DNA of 6,875 nucleotides from Alphaproteobacteria bacterium (GTDB lineage: Bacteria > Pseudomonadota > Alphaproteobacteria > UBA6615), in the NCBI GenBank assembly GCA_017643325.1, contig JAEPNS010000062.1, forward strand, positions 6,099 to 12,973, read 5' to 3'. Every line of letters begins with the position of its first letter. Position 1 is the first letter of the stretch. Both the position numbers and the translations under genes were made by a program. The notes under the pieces are model-generated. The model made no database searches. It was given only the letters and a program-made list of their open reading frames with translations, and was not told the origin of the DNA. Shown here piece by piece: positions 1 through 5,500 of this stretch.

Positions 1-802
1 CACGCTCCCCGAAGCGGGGGAGGACGCCGAATTTCTCGACCGGGAGGCGATCCAGAACCTGATGCGCGAACTGGAGCAGGCCGCGCGACTGGGGGACACC
101 GAGGCGGTCGAGCAGATGCTGGAGCAGATGCAGCGCATGCTTCAGGCCATGCAGAACGCGCCGAACATGCTCCAACAGCAGCAGCAGTCCTCGTCACCCG
201 CGCAGCAATTCATGCGCCAGCTTCAGGATGTGCTGCGCCAGCAGCAGGCACTGCACGACGAGACGTTCCAGCGCGAACAAAGCGGTGAGCAGATGTCACC
301 TTCAGACTCACAGGCGGCGCGCGACGCTCAGAACGAGGTGCGACGACAACTCGGCGAACTCATGCGCCAGCTCGGTGAAATGACCGACGAGATTCCTGAA
401 AACCTCGGGAATGCGGAAAACGCCATGGGCGATGCCGAGCGCGCGCTTGGAGAGGGCGACCTGCAGGGTGCTCTGAGCGACCAGGCGCGCGCGCTCGACG
501 AGCTCCGCCGCGGCGGACAACAGATGGCCCTGCAGATGATGCGCCAGCAGGGCCAGGGACAGGGCCCTGCGGAAGGATTTGCACAGCCGGGCGAGGAAGG
601 TTTCGACCCGCTCGGCCGGCCCCTGGATGAGCCGGGCGAGAACGCCGACGGATTTCTGAACAGCGGACAGCAAAGGGTCGGCGACGGCGACCAGGCTGAA
701 CGGGCGTTGGAGATCCTCGATGAGTTGCGCACGCGGTTGCGGGACCAGGGCAGGCCCGAGGCCGAGATCGACTACCTTCTGAGGCTTCTGCGCCGGTTCT
801 AG
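1..802 (+). CDS. TIGR02302/DUF4175-type protein, C-terminal part (5' end outside window)
   Basis: The reading frame is open from base 2 and ends at TAG 800-802, giving about 266 codons; the true start lies upstream, so the first internal ATG (62) is not the gene start. The visible part is soluble, highly charged and rich in Gln, Met, Glu and Arg, with a poly-Gln run (LQQQQQSSS, near base 170-190) and long amphipathic helical stretches that look like coiled coil. The segment near DEIPENLGNAENAMGDAE, the following DPLGRPL motif, and the ending with ILDELR, GRPEAEIDYL and LLRRF match what I recall of the C-terminus of the TIGR02302 family. These are large (roughly 800-900 residues) alphaproteobacterial proteins with N-terminal membrane segments and no firmly established function. 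The membrane part is not visible here. The protein ends 3 bp before the stop codon of the opposing cpdR-like gene. Confidence 0.85.
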   Translation, partial: TLPEAGEDAEFLDREAIQNLMRELEQAARLGDTEAVEQMLEQMQRMLQAMQNAPNMLQQQQQSSSPAQQFMRQLQDVLRQQQALHDETFQREQSGEQMSPSDSQAARDAQNEVRRQLGELMRQLGEMTDEIPENLGNAENAMGDAERALGEGDLQGALSDQARALDELRRGGQQMALQMMRQQGQGQGPAEGFAQPGEEGFDPLGRPLDEPGENADGFLNSGQQRVGDGDQAERALEILDELRTRLRDQGRPEAEIDYLLRLLRRF

Positions 803-805
803 CGA

Positions 806-1186
806 CTAGTGCAGCTTTCGCTGCCGGACCGACAGGGCATCTTCAGCAGCGTCGCAAATCTGCTTGAGACTGAACGGCTTTGCGATGACCTCGTGGATCA
901 GCTCATCGAGATTGTGCGCGCGCTGCCGTTCGGCCGAGTAACCCGTCATCATCAGGATCGCGGTCTTCGGAAATTCCTTCGAGACCTTGAGCGCGAGAGC
1001 GATCCCGTCCATGCCCGGCATCACAATGTCAGTGATCAGAAGATCGAAGGCGGCGTCGTCCGAGAGATGGTCCAATGCATCCAGCCCGTCGTTGGCGGTA
1101 GCGACATCGTGCCCGCCATGCACCAGGGCCCGGCGCACGAACTCGCGCACGGCATCATCATCTTCTGCGATCAGAACCTTGGCCAT
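806..1186 (-). CDS. cpdR: CpdR-like single-domain response regulator
   Basis: A 126-residue receiver domain with no output domain. The acidic pocket is E8-D9-D10, the phosphoacceptor is D53 in LLITDIVMPGMDG, T81 lies in MMTGYSAERQRAHNLD, and K103 sits in the KPF motif; all conserved receiver residues are present. The start is ATG 1184-1186 because a strong ribosome site (GGAGGA, 1195-1200) lies 8 nt upstream; the same frame stays open further upstream to 1495, but that extension is not receiver-like. Known of the family: CpdR is phosphorylated through the CckA-ChpT phosphorelay and, unphosphorylated, primes ClpXP for degradation of cell-cycle proteins. Inference: length, lack of output domain and adjacency to the TIGR02302 gene fit rhizobial CpdR, but a generic CheY-like single-domain regulator is possible, and some genomes carry two CpdR paralogues. 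It has its own 151-bp leader after the zinc-ribbon gene, so it may be separately transcribed. Confidence 0.85.
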   Translation of the reverse strand: MAKVLIAEDDDAVREFVRRALVHGGHDVATANDGLDALDHLSDDAAFDLLITDIVMPGMDGIALALKVSKEFPKTAILMMTGYSAERQRAHNLDELIHEVIAKPFSLKQICDAAEDALSVRQRKLH

Positions 1187-1200
1187 TTCCAAATTCCTCC
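1187..1200 (-). promoter_or_regulatory. Strong ribosome-binding site of the cpdR-like gene
   Basis: Read on the minus strand, a G-rich GGAGGA core lies at 1195-1200, with the spacer AATTTGGA at 1187-1194, directly ahead of ATG 1184-1186. It is the best Shine-Dalgarno match in the window and decides the start of the response regulator. Confidence 0.75.
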
Positions 1201-1238
1201 CCCCGTTTCGCGCTTCCGGCGGCGGCCATCCGGGCCTT

Positions 1239-1265
1239 CCAGGGCAGGGCACTTGCCCAGCCTGG
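1239..1265 (-). other. Nested hairpin between the zinc-ribbon gene and cpdR
   Basis: CCAGG (1239-1243) pairs with CCTGG (1261-1265), and inside it GGGC (1247-1250) pairs with GCCC (1255-1258), separated by a small internal loop. It lies in the 151-bp gap between two same-strand genes, in what would be the leader of cpdR or the trailer of the upstream gene. There is no T-run after it, so a simple intrinsic terminator is doubtful; it may be a chance GC-rich fold. Confidence 0.25.
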
Positions 1266-1306
1266 CGCCATCCGGAATACGCAGATCGACCGCCCGCCAG
1301 GGCAGA

Positions 1307-1322
1307 CTCCGCGCGTACGGAG
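1307..1322 (-). terminator. Weak hairpin just after the zinc-ribbon stop codon
   Basis: CTCCG (1307-1311) and CGGAG (1318-1322) form a 5-bp stem with a 6-nt loop, 15 nt beyond the stop codon (1338-1340) of the leftward zinc-ribbon gene. The position suits a terminator, but no T-tract follows, so this is a weak candidate. Confidence 0.2.
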
Positions 1323-1337
1323 GGGTGACGATCTTCG

Positions 1338-2018
1338 TTAACGATTTTCGTCGGAATTGGTAAACAAAATACTAACGTTTGCAGCGCCGTCGGGCACCGA
1401 ATCGGTGGATGTGGTGAAGGCTGCAGTTTCACCTGGCCCAAGCCTGGCAACGTCCGACACAAACGTCCACTCCTTGAGGGTCTGATCTTTGGCATCGGTG
1501 ATCAGGACCCGTAATCCGGGCACATCCCGCACTCCGCTGGTGGTGTTGATGATCTCACCCTTGAGCGTAAGCGACCCGTTTTCCGTTTTCGGGTCGAACT
1601 CGATCTCGAGCCCCTCGCCCGGCGGCGGAAAGGCCGGCAAGCCGACAGCGGCATAGATACCTTCCGCCTGAGGCACGATCGTCGCAATCTGCGCACGCCC
1701 GAACCACAGCACAGCAAGGATGGCCGCCAGCAAGGTCACGACCGCCAACCAACCTATGCGCGCGCTACGCGCCTTTTTCGCGCGATGAATGGCCGGCAGG
1801 TTCCGCGGCGGAATCGGGGACTGCTCTTCCGGCTCGAGCGGGGTGACGCTGAGCGGCGGATCATCGAACGTGTCCGCCTCCGGCTCGGGCTCAGGCTCTG
1901 GCGCCGATTCGAACCAGACATGCGCACACTTGCCGCACTTCACGCGACGCCCGTCGGGACGAAGCTTGTCCGCGTCAATCGCAAATCGTGTACCGCAATC
2001 CGGGCAAGAAAGGATCAT
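1338..2018 (-). CDS. MJ0042-type zinc-ribbon, single-pass membrane protein
   Basis: A protein of 226 residues. The N-terminus is an MJ0042/zinc-ribbon finger with CxxC pairs at C5/C8 (CPDCGTRF) and C28/C31 (VKCGKCAHVW), suited to bind one zinc ion. An acidic proline-rich linker follows (APEPEPEPEAD, about 39-49). A basic patch (RAKKARSAR, 79-87) precedes one membrane helix at about 88-107. The C-terminal domain (about 135-226), with the features GEIINTT, VPGLRV, EWTF and LGPGETAAF, resembles the DUF3426-like beta-sandwich and is predicted to be periplasmic, with the zinc finger in the cytoplasm (positive-inside rule). ATG 2016-2018 is preferred because the Cys motif starts at residue 5, as usual for the family; a TTG at 2040-2042 would add eight residues. 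No clear Shine-Dalgarno is seen. It is divergent from ftsE. Function is unknown; a regulatory or sensing role in the envelope is only inference. Confidence 0.88.
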   Translation of the reverse strand: MILSCPDCGTRFAIDADKLRPDGRRVKCGKCAHVWFESAPEPEPEPEADTFDDPPLSVTPLEPEEQSPIPPRNLPAIHRAKKARSARIGWLAVVTLLAAILAVLWFGRAQIATIVPQAEGIYAAVGLPAFPPPGEGLEIEFDPKTENGSLTLKGEIINTTSGVRDVPGLRVLITDAKDQTLKEWTFVSDVARLGPGETAAFTTSTDSVPDGAANVSILFTNSDENR

Positions 2019-2275
2019 TGTCAAACCGGGAATGAAAACCAAGAACAGCGACGGGCGGGACTATACCCCATCCCGTCCTTCCGCGCTGAACGGCGCTTTA
2101 TAGGAGCGCGGATCGAACGGTGGCAAGCGGCCGACAGACCCGGTCATGCGCCCGCAGCGGCCCTTCGCGACGCGACTTTACCCGGCAAGGGGGGCGTGCC
2201 AACTTGGATCGAAGACGGTCCCGATTCGTTTCGTAGCGGTCACGGACCGTTCGCACGGGATTGGAGTCGAATCAC
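2019..2275. promoter_or_regulatory. Divergent intergenic region between the zinc-ribbon gene and ftsE
   Basis: These 257 bp must hold the promoters of both directions. On the minus strand a TATAGT hexamer (2060-2065) is a good -10 candidate in GC-rich surroundings and would give a leader of about 35 nt for the zinc-ribbon gene; no convincing -35 is seen. A second TA-rich element, TTTATA (2097-2102), sits within a small inverted repeat GCGCT (2093-2097) / AGCGC (2105-2109) and could serve either strand or bind a regulator. A promoter closer to ftsE was not recognised. No convincing gene is seen in the gap. Confidence 0.45.
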
Positions 2276-2965
2276 TTGCTGCGCTTCGAAAACGTCGGCA
2301 TGCGCTACGGCGTCGGACCCGAAGTGCTGCGCGACGTCAACTTCTCACTTGCACCGGGTTCGTTCCATTTTTTGACCGGCGCCAGCGGGGCCGGCAAGAC
2401 GACCCTGCTCAAACTGATGTATCTCGCGCTGCGGCCGACCCGTGGACTGGTGCACATATTCGACCGCGACATCTCGCTGACCCCGCGCGAGGAGCTTCCA
2501 GCCTTGCGCCAGCGCATTGGCGTCGTCTTCCAGGATTTCCGGCTGATCGATCATCTCTCGGCCGTCGAGAATGTCGCACTGCCGCTGCGCGTCGCAGGCG
2601 CGGAGAATGTCGAGATCAACGAACACGTGCGCGAATTGCTGAGTTGGGTCGGGCTCGGCGACCGGCTCGACGCGCGACCTTCCACACTGTCCGGCGGCCA
2701 ACAACAACGGATCGCGATCGCGCGCGCTGTGATCAACCGGCCAAGCCTTCTGCTGGCAGACGAGCCCACAGGCAACGTCGACGACCGTATCGCAGTTCGC
2801 CTGATGTACCTGTTCGAGGAACTCAACCGGACCGGCACGACCGTCGTCATCGCCACGCATAGCAACGCGCTGCTCGACAAGTTCGGACACCCGGTGCTGC
2901 GCCTGAATGAGGGCGAACTGACGGTGCAGCGGGGCAAGCCATCCGCGACCGCCAAACCATCATGA
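2276..2965 (+). CDS. ftsE: Cell-division ATP-binding protein FtsE
   Basis: A 229-residue ABC ATPase, the usual FtsE size. Motifs in order: Walker A GASGAGKTT (35-43), Q-loop glutamine Q86 (VVFQDF), ABC signature LSGGQQQR (138-145), Walker B LLLADEP (158-164) with catalytic E163, and switch histidine H195 (IATH). The N-terminus MLRFENV aligns with E. coli FtsE MIRFEHV. I therefore chose TTG 2276-2278, which has GGAG (2263-2266) 9 nt upstream; the in-frame TTG at 2261 would place that GGAG inside the coding region. FtsE binds ATP in the cytoplasm and, with FtsX, transmits a signal across the inner membrane to periplasmic peptidoglycan hydrolase activators at the septum. Its stop overlaps the ftsX start (ATGA, 2962-2965). 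It heads a four-gene operon. No ftsY is seen next to it. Confidence 0.95.
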   Translation: MLRFENVGMRYGVGPEVLRDVNFSLAPGSFHFLTGASGAGKTTLLKLMYLALRPTRGLVHIFDRDISLTPREELPALRQRIGVVFQDFRLIDHLSAVENVALPLRVAGAENVEINEHVRELLSWVGLGDRLDARPSTLSGGQQQRIAIARAVINRPSLLLADEPTGNVDDRIAVRLMYLFEELNRTGTTVVIATHSNALLDKFGHPVLRLNEGELTVQRGKPSATAKPS

Positions 2966-3831
2966 TCCGGCGCACCGACATTCCGTTCGAACGCGACCAG
3001 TCCACCCGGTTCCTGCCGTGGATTGTCGCGCTGATGGTGTTCCTTGGCACGCTCATGTTCGCCGTCGCGCTTCTGGTATCCGATGCTGTGGAAACCTGGG
3101 ACACGACGCTGACCGGGCGAATAACGATCCAGGTTCCGTTGCGCGAAGCGGCGCCCGAAAAGGTCGAGGCGCTCGTCGAAATCCTTCGCAGCACGGATGG
3201 CATCGCTGCCGTCCGGGCGCTCCCCCCTGACGAATCGCGCGCGCTGCTCGTGCCATGGTTGGGAGAGGGAGTTGTCGGATCGGGGCTTCCGGTGCCCTTA
3301 CTGATCGACGTCGAGGTGGCCCCCGGTTCACGCATCGATCCGGTTGTGCTCGAGGCACGGCTTGTCGAGACGATTGAAGGAATTGCCGTTGACGACCACC
3401 GCGCCTGGCTATCCGCCTTGATCAACCTTGCACGCACTGCCGAACTCTTGGCGCTCGCCATTCTTGCACTCATCGCGGCATCGGCCGTTATCGCCGTCGT
3501 CTTCACGACGCGTTCCGGCCTTGCAGTCCACAGTGCCATTATCGAGTTGCTGCACCAGATGGGCGCGCGCGACGCCTATATTGCCGGCCAGTTCCAAATT
3601 CAGGCGATGTTGCTCGCGGCGCGCGGCGGTCTGGGTGGGGCCGCCGCGGCGGGCGTCGTGCTGCTTATTTTCGCCTGGATCGGCAGGGGAGTTGAGTCTG
3701 CGTTTCTGCCTCGACTCAATCTTTCCGTCGGCGACTGGCTCCTGTTGCTGGTCGTACCCGCCTCCGCAATCGCCATTTCGATGCTTACAGCGCGCATGAC
3801 GGTCCTTCGCGCGCTAGCCAGGATGCCATGA
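2962..3831 (+). CDS. ftsX: Cell-division permease-like protein FtsX
   Basis: A 289-residue membrane protein with the FtsX layout: a short cytoplasmic N-terminus, TM1 at about 17-40, a periplasmic domain of about 115 residues (45-158), then three helices at about 160-181, 213-240 and 256-275. The cytoplasmic stretch between TM2 and TM3 contains IIELLHQMGARDAYIAGQFQ (193-212), the conserved coupling region expected to contact FtsE. FtsX is not a true transporter; it uses ATP hydrolysis by FtsE to move its periplasmic domain and regulate cell-wall hydrolases. The sequence is quite divergent from E. coli FtsX, as is usual in alphaproteobacteria, so the assignment rests on topology, the coupling motif and the ftsE neighbour. 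No clear ribosome site precedes ATG 2962, which fits translational coupling with ftsE through the ATGA overlap; it overlaps the next gene the same way. Confidence 0.93.
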   Translation: MIRRTDIPFERDQSTRFLPWIVALMVFLGTLMFAVALLVSDAVETWDTTLTGRITIQVPLREAAPEKVEALVEILRSTDGIAAVRALPPDESRALLVPWLGEGVVGSGLPVPLLIDVEVAPGSRIDPVVLEARLVETIEGIAVDDHRAWLSALINLARTAELLALAILALIAASAVIAVVFTTRSGLAVHSAIIELLHQMGARDAYIAGQFQIQAMLLAARGGLGGAAAAGVVLLIFAWIGRGVESAFLPRLNLSVGDWLLLLVVPASAIAISMLTARMTVLRALARMP

Positions 3832-4448
3832 TGGCAAGGCGGGCACAGCGACGCTGGCGTTGGCGTGCACCCCTGCTGCTGGCAGCCCTTGCAATCGCGT
3901 CCTGGCTGTTTGGCCTCTTCCTGTTTATTGAACGGATTCCGCGCGCGGCGGCCAACGACCGCATCGCGGATGCCGTGGTCGTTCTGACAGGTGGGCCGGG
4001 CCGGATCGAGCGCGGCGCGCACCTCCTGAAAGAAAGGAAAGCCGGGCGGATGCTGATTTCCGGTGTCGGGGCCGATGTGCGTGCCCGCGACCTGCTTTCC
4101 CAACGTGAAGTTCCGGATGCTCTCCTGGCATGCTGCGTTACGCTCGGCCGAGCCGCGCAAGACACCCACGAAAACGCTATCGAAACCGCCGGCTGGGCCG
4201 CGAGCCAGAGTATTTCAAGCATCCGGCTCGTCACGGCCGACTTCCACATGCCGAGAAGCATGCTTGAATTCGAAGCCGGCCTGCGGGGAATCGAAATTCT
4301 TCCCGAGCCGGTAAGTTCGGAAAACATCCAGCTCGACCAATGGTGGCAACGTCCTGCCACCGCCATTCTGCTCGCGGGCGAATACACCAAGTATCTTGCC
4401 GCGCGCGCCCAAATGGCGCTCACCGGCTTTTTCAACTTGTCCAGATGA
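3828..4448 (+). CDS. YdcF/DUF218 family membrane-anchored protein
   Basis: A 206-residue protein. A basic N-terminus (RRAQRRWRWR) and one hydrophobic helix at about 14-34 make a signal anchor, with the rest predicted periplasmic. DUF218 features follow in order: DAVVVLTGGPGRIERGAHLL (48-67), MLISGVG (75-81), the acidic/polar DTHENA motif (112-117), and LVTADFHMPRSMLEFE (134-149), in which HMPR is characteristic. Members include SanA, ElyC and YdcF, linked to envelope integrity and peptidoglycan or lipid-carrier metabolism; the biochemical reaction is uncertain. The start may be ATG 3828 (ATGA overlap with the ftsX stop) or ATG 3831, which lies 7 nt after AGGA (3820-3823) and would be better spaced. 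C101 and C102 form an adjacent Cys pair of unknown meaning. Its position between ftsX and plsC supports an envelope role. Confidence 0.88.
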   Translation: MMARRAQRRWRWRAPLLLAALAIASWLFGLFLFIERIPRAAANDRIADAVVVLTGGPGRIERGAHLLKERKAGRMLISGVGADVRARDLLSQREVPDALLACCVTLGRAAQDTHENAIETAGWAASQSISSIRLVTADFHMPRSMLEFEAGLRGIEILPEPVSSENIQLDQWWQRPATAILLAGEYTKYLAARAQMALTGFFNLSR

Positions 4449-5191
4449 TCCGAGCTCTCGCCTTCACAATACTGTTCTACTCCTGGACAGCCATCATGGG
4501 CGTATTGGTGCTGCCCCTCCTCCTCGGACCCGCACGGCTCATCCTGGCGTACAGCCGTGTCTGGATTCGAGGTGCGCTGTGGCTCCTGAGAATAACGGTC
4601 GGACTGACCTACGAGGTGCGCGGCAGCGAACATATTGCCGAGTCGCCAGTGCTTTACGCCGTCAAGCACCAATCGGCCTGGGACACATTGGCCATCAACC
4701 TACTCGTCCGTGATGGAGCGATCGTCCTGAAACGTGAACTTACCTGGATACCCGTATTCGGATGGTGCCTCCTCAAGGCCCGGCAGATCCCGATCGACCG
4801 CGATGGCGGCCCCTCCGCCCTGCGCCGCATGGTCGCTGCAGCGCAGGCGCGCCTCAGGGAGAACAGGCCGCTTATCATCTATCCCGAGGGCACCCGCGTC
4901 GCGCCCGGCGCGGCGGCGGCGTACCACGCGGGTGCGGCTGCACTTTACGGGGCGCTGGATGTCCCCGTGGTACCGGTCGCGCTGAACTCCGGCCTGTTTT
5001 GGCCCCGACGCTCGCTCAACCTGCGGCCCGGTAAAATCACGATCGAGTTTCTCCCCGCCCTCGGCCCGGGACTGCCGCGGCGGGAGTTCCTGGACAAGCT
5101 TGAAACCGCGATCGAAAGCGCAACGGAAAAGCTTATTGAGGATGCCGTCTCACGATATGACCTTCATCGCAGCGTGGCAGACTGTGGATAA
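4445..5191 (+). CDS. plsC: 1-acyl-sn-glycerol-3-phosphate acyltransferase (PlsC type)
   Basis: A 248-residue LPLAT-family enzyme of usual PlsC length. The N-terminal hydrophobic segment at about 4-28 and a second weaker one at about 40-55 anchor it to the inner membrane. The catalytic HX4D motif is H75-D80 (KHQSAWDT), the substrate-site region is around IPIDRD (115-120), the phosphate-binding motif is YPEGTR (146-151), and the fourth block is VPVVPVALNSG (173-183). It would transfer an acyl group to lysophosphatidic acid to make phosphatidic acid. ATG 4445 is chosen because it overlaps the upstream stop codon (ATGA, 4445-4448) and puts the hydrophobic helix at the N-terminus; an upstream in-frame ATG (4340) would add 35 residues encoded inside the ydcF-like gene. 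No Shine-Dalgarno is visible, which suggests coupling. Its stop codon lies inside a perfect DnaA-box sequence. A lyso-ornithine lipid acyltransferase (OlsA-like) is a less likely alternative. Confidence 0.9.
   Translation: MIRALAFTILFYSWTAIMGVLVLPLLLGPARLILAYSRVWIRGALWLLRITVGLTYEVRGSEHIAESPVLYAVKHQSAWDTLAINLLVRDGAIVLKRELTWIPVFGWCLLKARQIPIDRDGGPSALRRMVAAAQARLRENRPLIIYPEGTRVAPGAAAAYHAGAAALYGALDVPVVPVALNSGLFWPRRSLNLRPGKITIEFLPALGPGLPRREFLDKLETAIESATEKLIEDAVSRYDLHRSVADCG
5183..5191 (-). promoter_or_regulatory. Perfect DnaA-box 9-mer
   Basis: TGTGGATAA on the plus strand is the exact reverse complement of the consensus DnaA box TTATCCACA. It covers the last two and a half codons of plsC including its TAA stop. 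A second exact copy in the same orientation lies at 5474-5482. Confidence 0.55.
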
Positions 5192-5234
5192 CTTTGTGGA
5201 ATGTCTGCACACGGGCTGACTGATCCGCCACAAA

Positions 5235-5252
5235 CGTAATAGGTCCGTAATA
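5235..5252 (+). repeat. Short direct repeat CGTAATA, 11-bp period
   Basis: CGTAATA occurs at 5235-5241 and again at 5246-5252, one helical turn apart, inside the lower-GC gap. It could be a tandem protein-binding site, or chance. Confidence 0.4.
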
Positions 5253-5284
5253 AAGCCAAGCGTCGCTCGGGAGCACGCAGGAAT

Positions 5285-5310
5285 ACTCGAATGCTTCAAG
5301 AGTTTTGTTT
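5285..5310 (+). terminator. Candidate intrinsic terminator of the ftsE-plsC operon
   Basis: ACTCGAA (5285-5291) can pair with TTC and GAGT (5295-5297 and 5300-5303) across a 3-nt loop with a 2-nt bulge, followed directly by TTTGTTT (5304-5310). It lies about 95 nt after the plsC stop, on the right strand. The stem is short and AU-rich, so it is weak, but it is the only hairpin in the window with a T-rich tail. Confidence 0.3.
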
Positions 5311-5388
5311 GCGGAATCCTCACGGGCATTCAAAAGCTCCGCTCACCTTTGCTTATCTGATTTTCAAAGCAGCTGTCGAGATGTGCAT

Positions 5389-5414
5389 GATCCTGCGGAG
5401 TTTGACCGCAGATC
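5389..5414. other. GATC-flanked hairpin in the intergenic gap
   Basis: GATC (5389-5392) and TGCGG (5394-5398) pair with CCGCA (5406-5410) and GATC (5411-5414), giving nine pairs with one bulged C and a 7-nt loop (AGTTTGA). It overlaps the one-mismatch DnaA box at 5382-5390. There is no long T-run on either side. Confidence 0.35.
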
Positions 5415-5454
5415 ACTTTGGCTAGATCGAAACCGGGCGGTTGATAAAGACAGT

Positions 5455-5466
5455 TTCGCTTGCGAA
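5455..5466 (-). terminator. Small inverted repeat downstream of the kinase-like gene
   Basis: TTCGC (5455-5459) and GCGAA (5462-5466) form a compact hairpin about 35 nt beyond the stop of the leftward kinase-like gene. On the minus strand it is followed by ACTGTCTTTATC, a poor T-tract, so termination here is only possible. Confidence 0.2.
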
Positions 5467-5473
5467 TTACGCT

Positions 5474-5482
5474 TGTGGATAA
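5474..5482 (-). promoter_or_regulatory. Second perfect DnaA-box 9-mer
   Basis: TGTGGATAA again matches the reverse complement of TTATCCACA exactly, 291 bp from the first copy and in the same orientation, 18 bp beyond the stop codon of the leftward kinase-like gene. I saw no other exact copy in the window. Confidence 0.55.
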
Positions 5483-5500
5483 ACAGGAACGAGCAGTGGC

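Larger units (their letters stand above)
5192..5500. other. 309-bp non-coding gap between convergent genes; possible origin or DnaA-binding region
   Basis: By hand count the gap has 154 G/C of 309, about 50%, clearly lower than the flanking genes. No convincing gene is seen: the open frames here are short or are tails of antisense frames. It is bounded by two exact DnaA boxes (5183-5191 and 5474-5482). Inside are a one-mismatch box TGTGCATGA (5382-5390), weaker look-alikes at 5203-5211 and 5438-5446, a direct repeat CGTAATA (5235 and 5246, 11 bp apart), a GATC-flanked hairpin (5389-5414), one GANTC methylation site (GAATC, 5314-5318) and AT-rich stretches around 5303-5310 and 5349-5367. Because both neighbours point into the gap, promoters are not needed here. 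A replication origin or DnaA titration site is an inference; a long 3' spacer with chance boxes is the alternative. Confidence 0.45.

Noticed and set aside
170..195. CAG-type triplet run as a possible microsatellite
   Set aside because: It is short, interrupted and in frame as poly-Gln in a Gln-rich protein; ordinary coding low complexity.
809..1363. 184-codon plus-strand open frame over the cpdR-like gene
   Set aside because: It is antisense to a receiver domain with all conserved residues and a strong ribosome site; the translated frame is Arg/His-rich with no recognisable domain.
1785..2375. Plus-strand open frame spanning the divergent region into ftsE
   Set aside because: It overlaps the zinc-ribbon gene antisense and ftsE out of frame; Arg-rich with no motif.
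2847..3539. 230-codon minus-strand open frame within ftsX
   Set aside because: Ser/Arg/Thr-rich translation with no domain, fully covered by ftsX, which has the expected topology and operon context.
3785..4672. 295-codon minus-strand open frame across ftsX, the ydcF-like gene and plsC
   Set aside because: It crosses three well-supported genes on the other strand; low-complexity Ser/Arg/Ala composition typical of antisense frames in GC-rich DNA.
5133..5333. Short minus-strand frame (66 codons) overlapping the plsC end
   Set aside because: It has only a TTG start, no ribosome site and no recognisable family, and half of it lies inside plsC.
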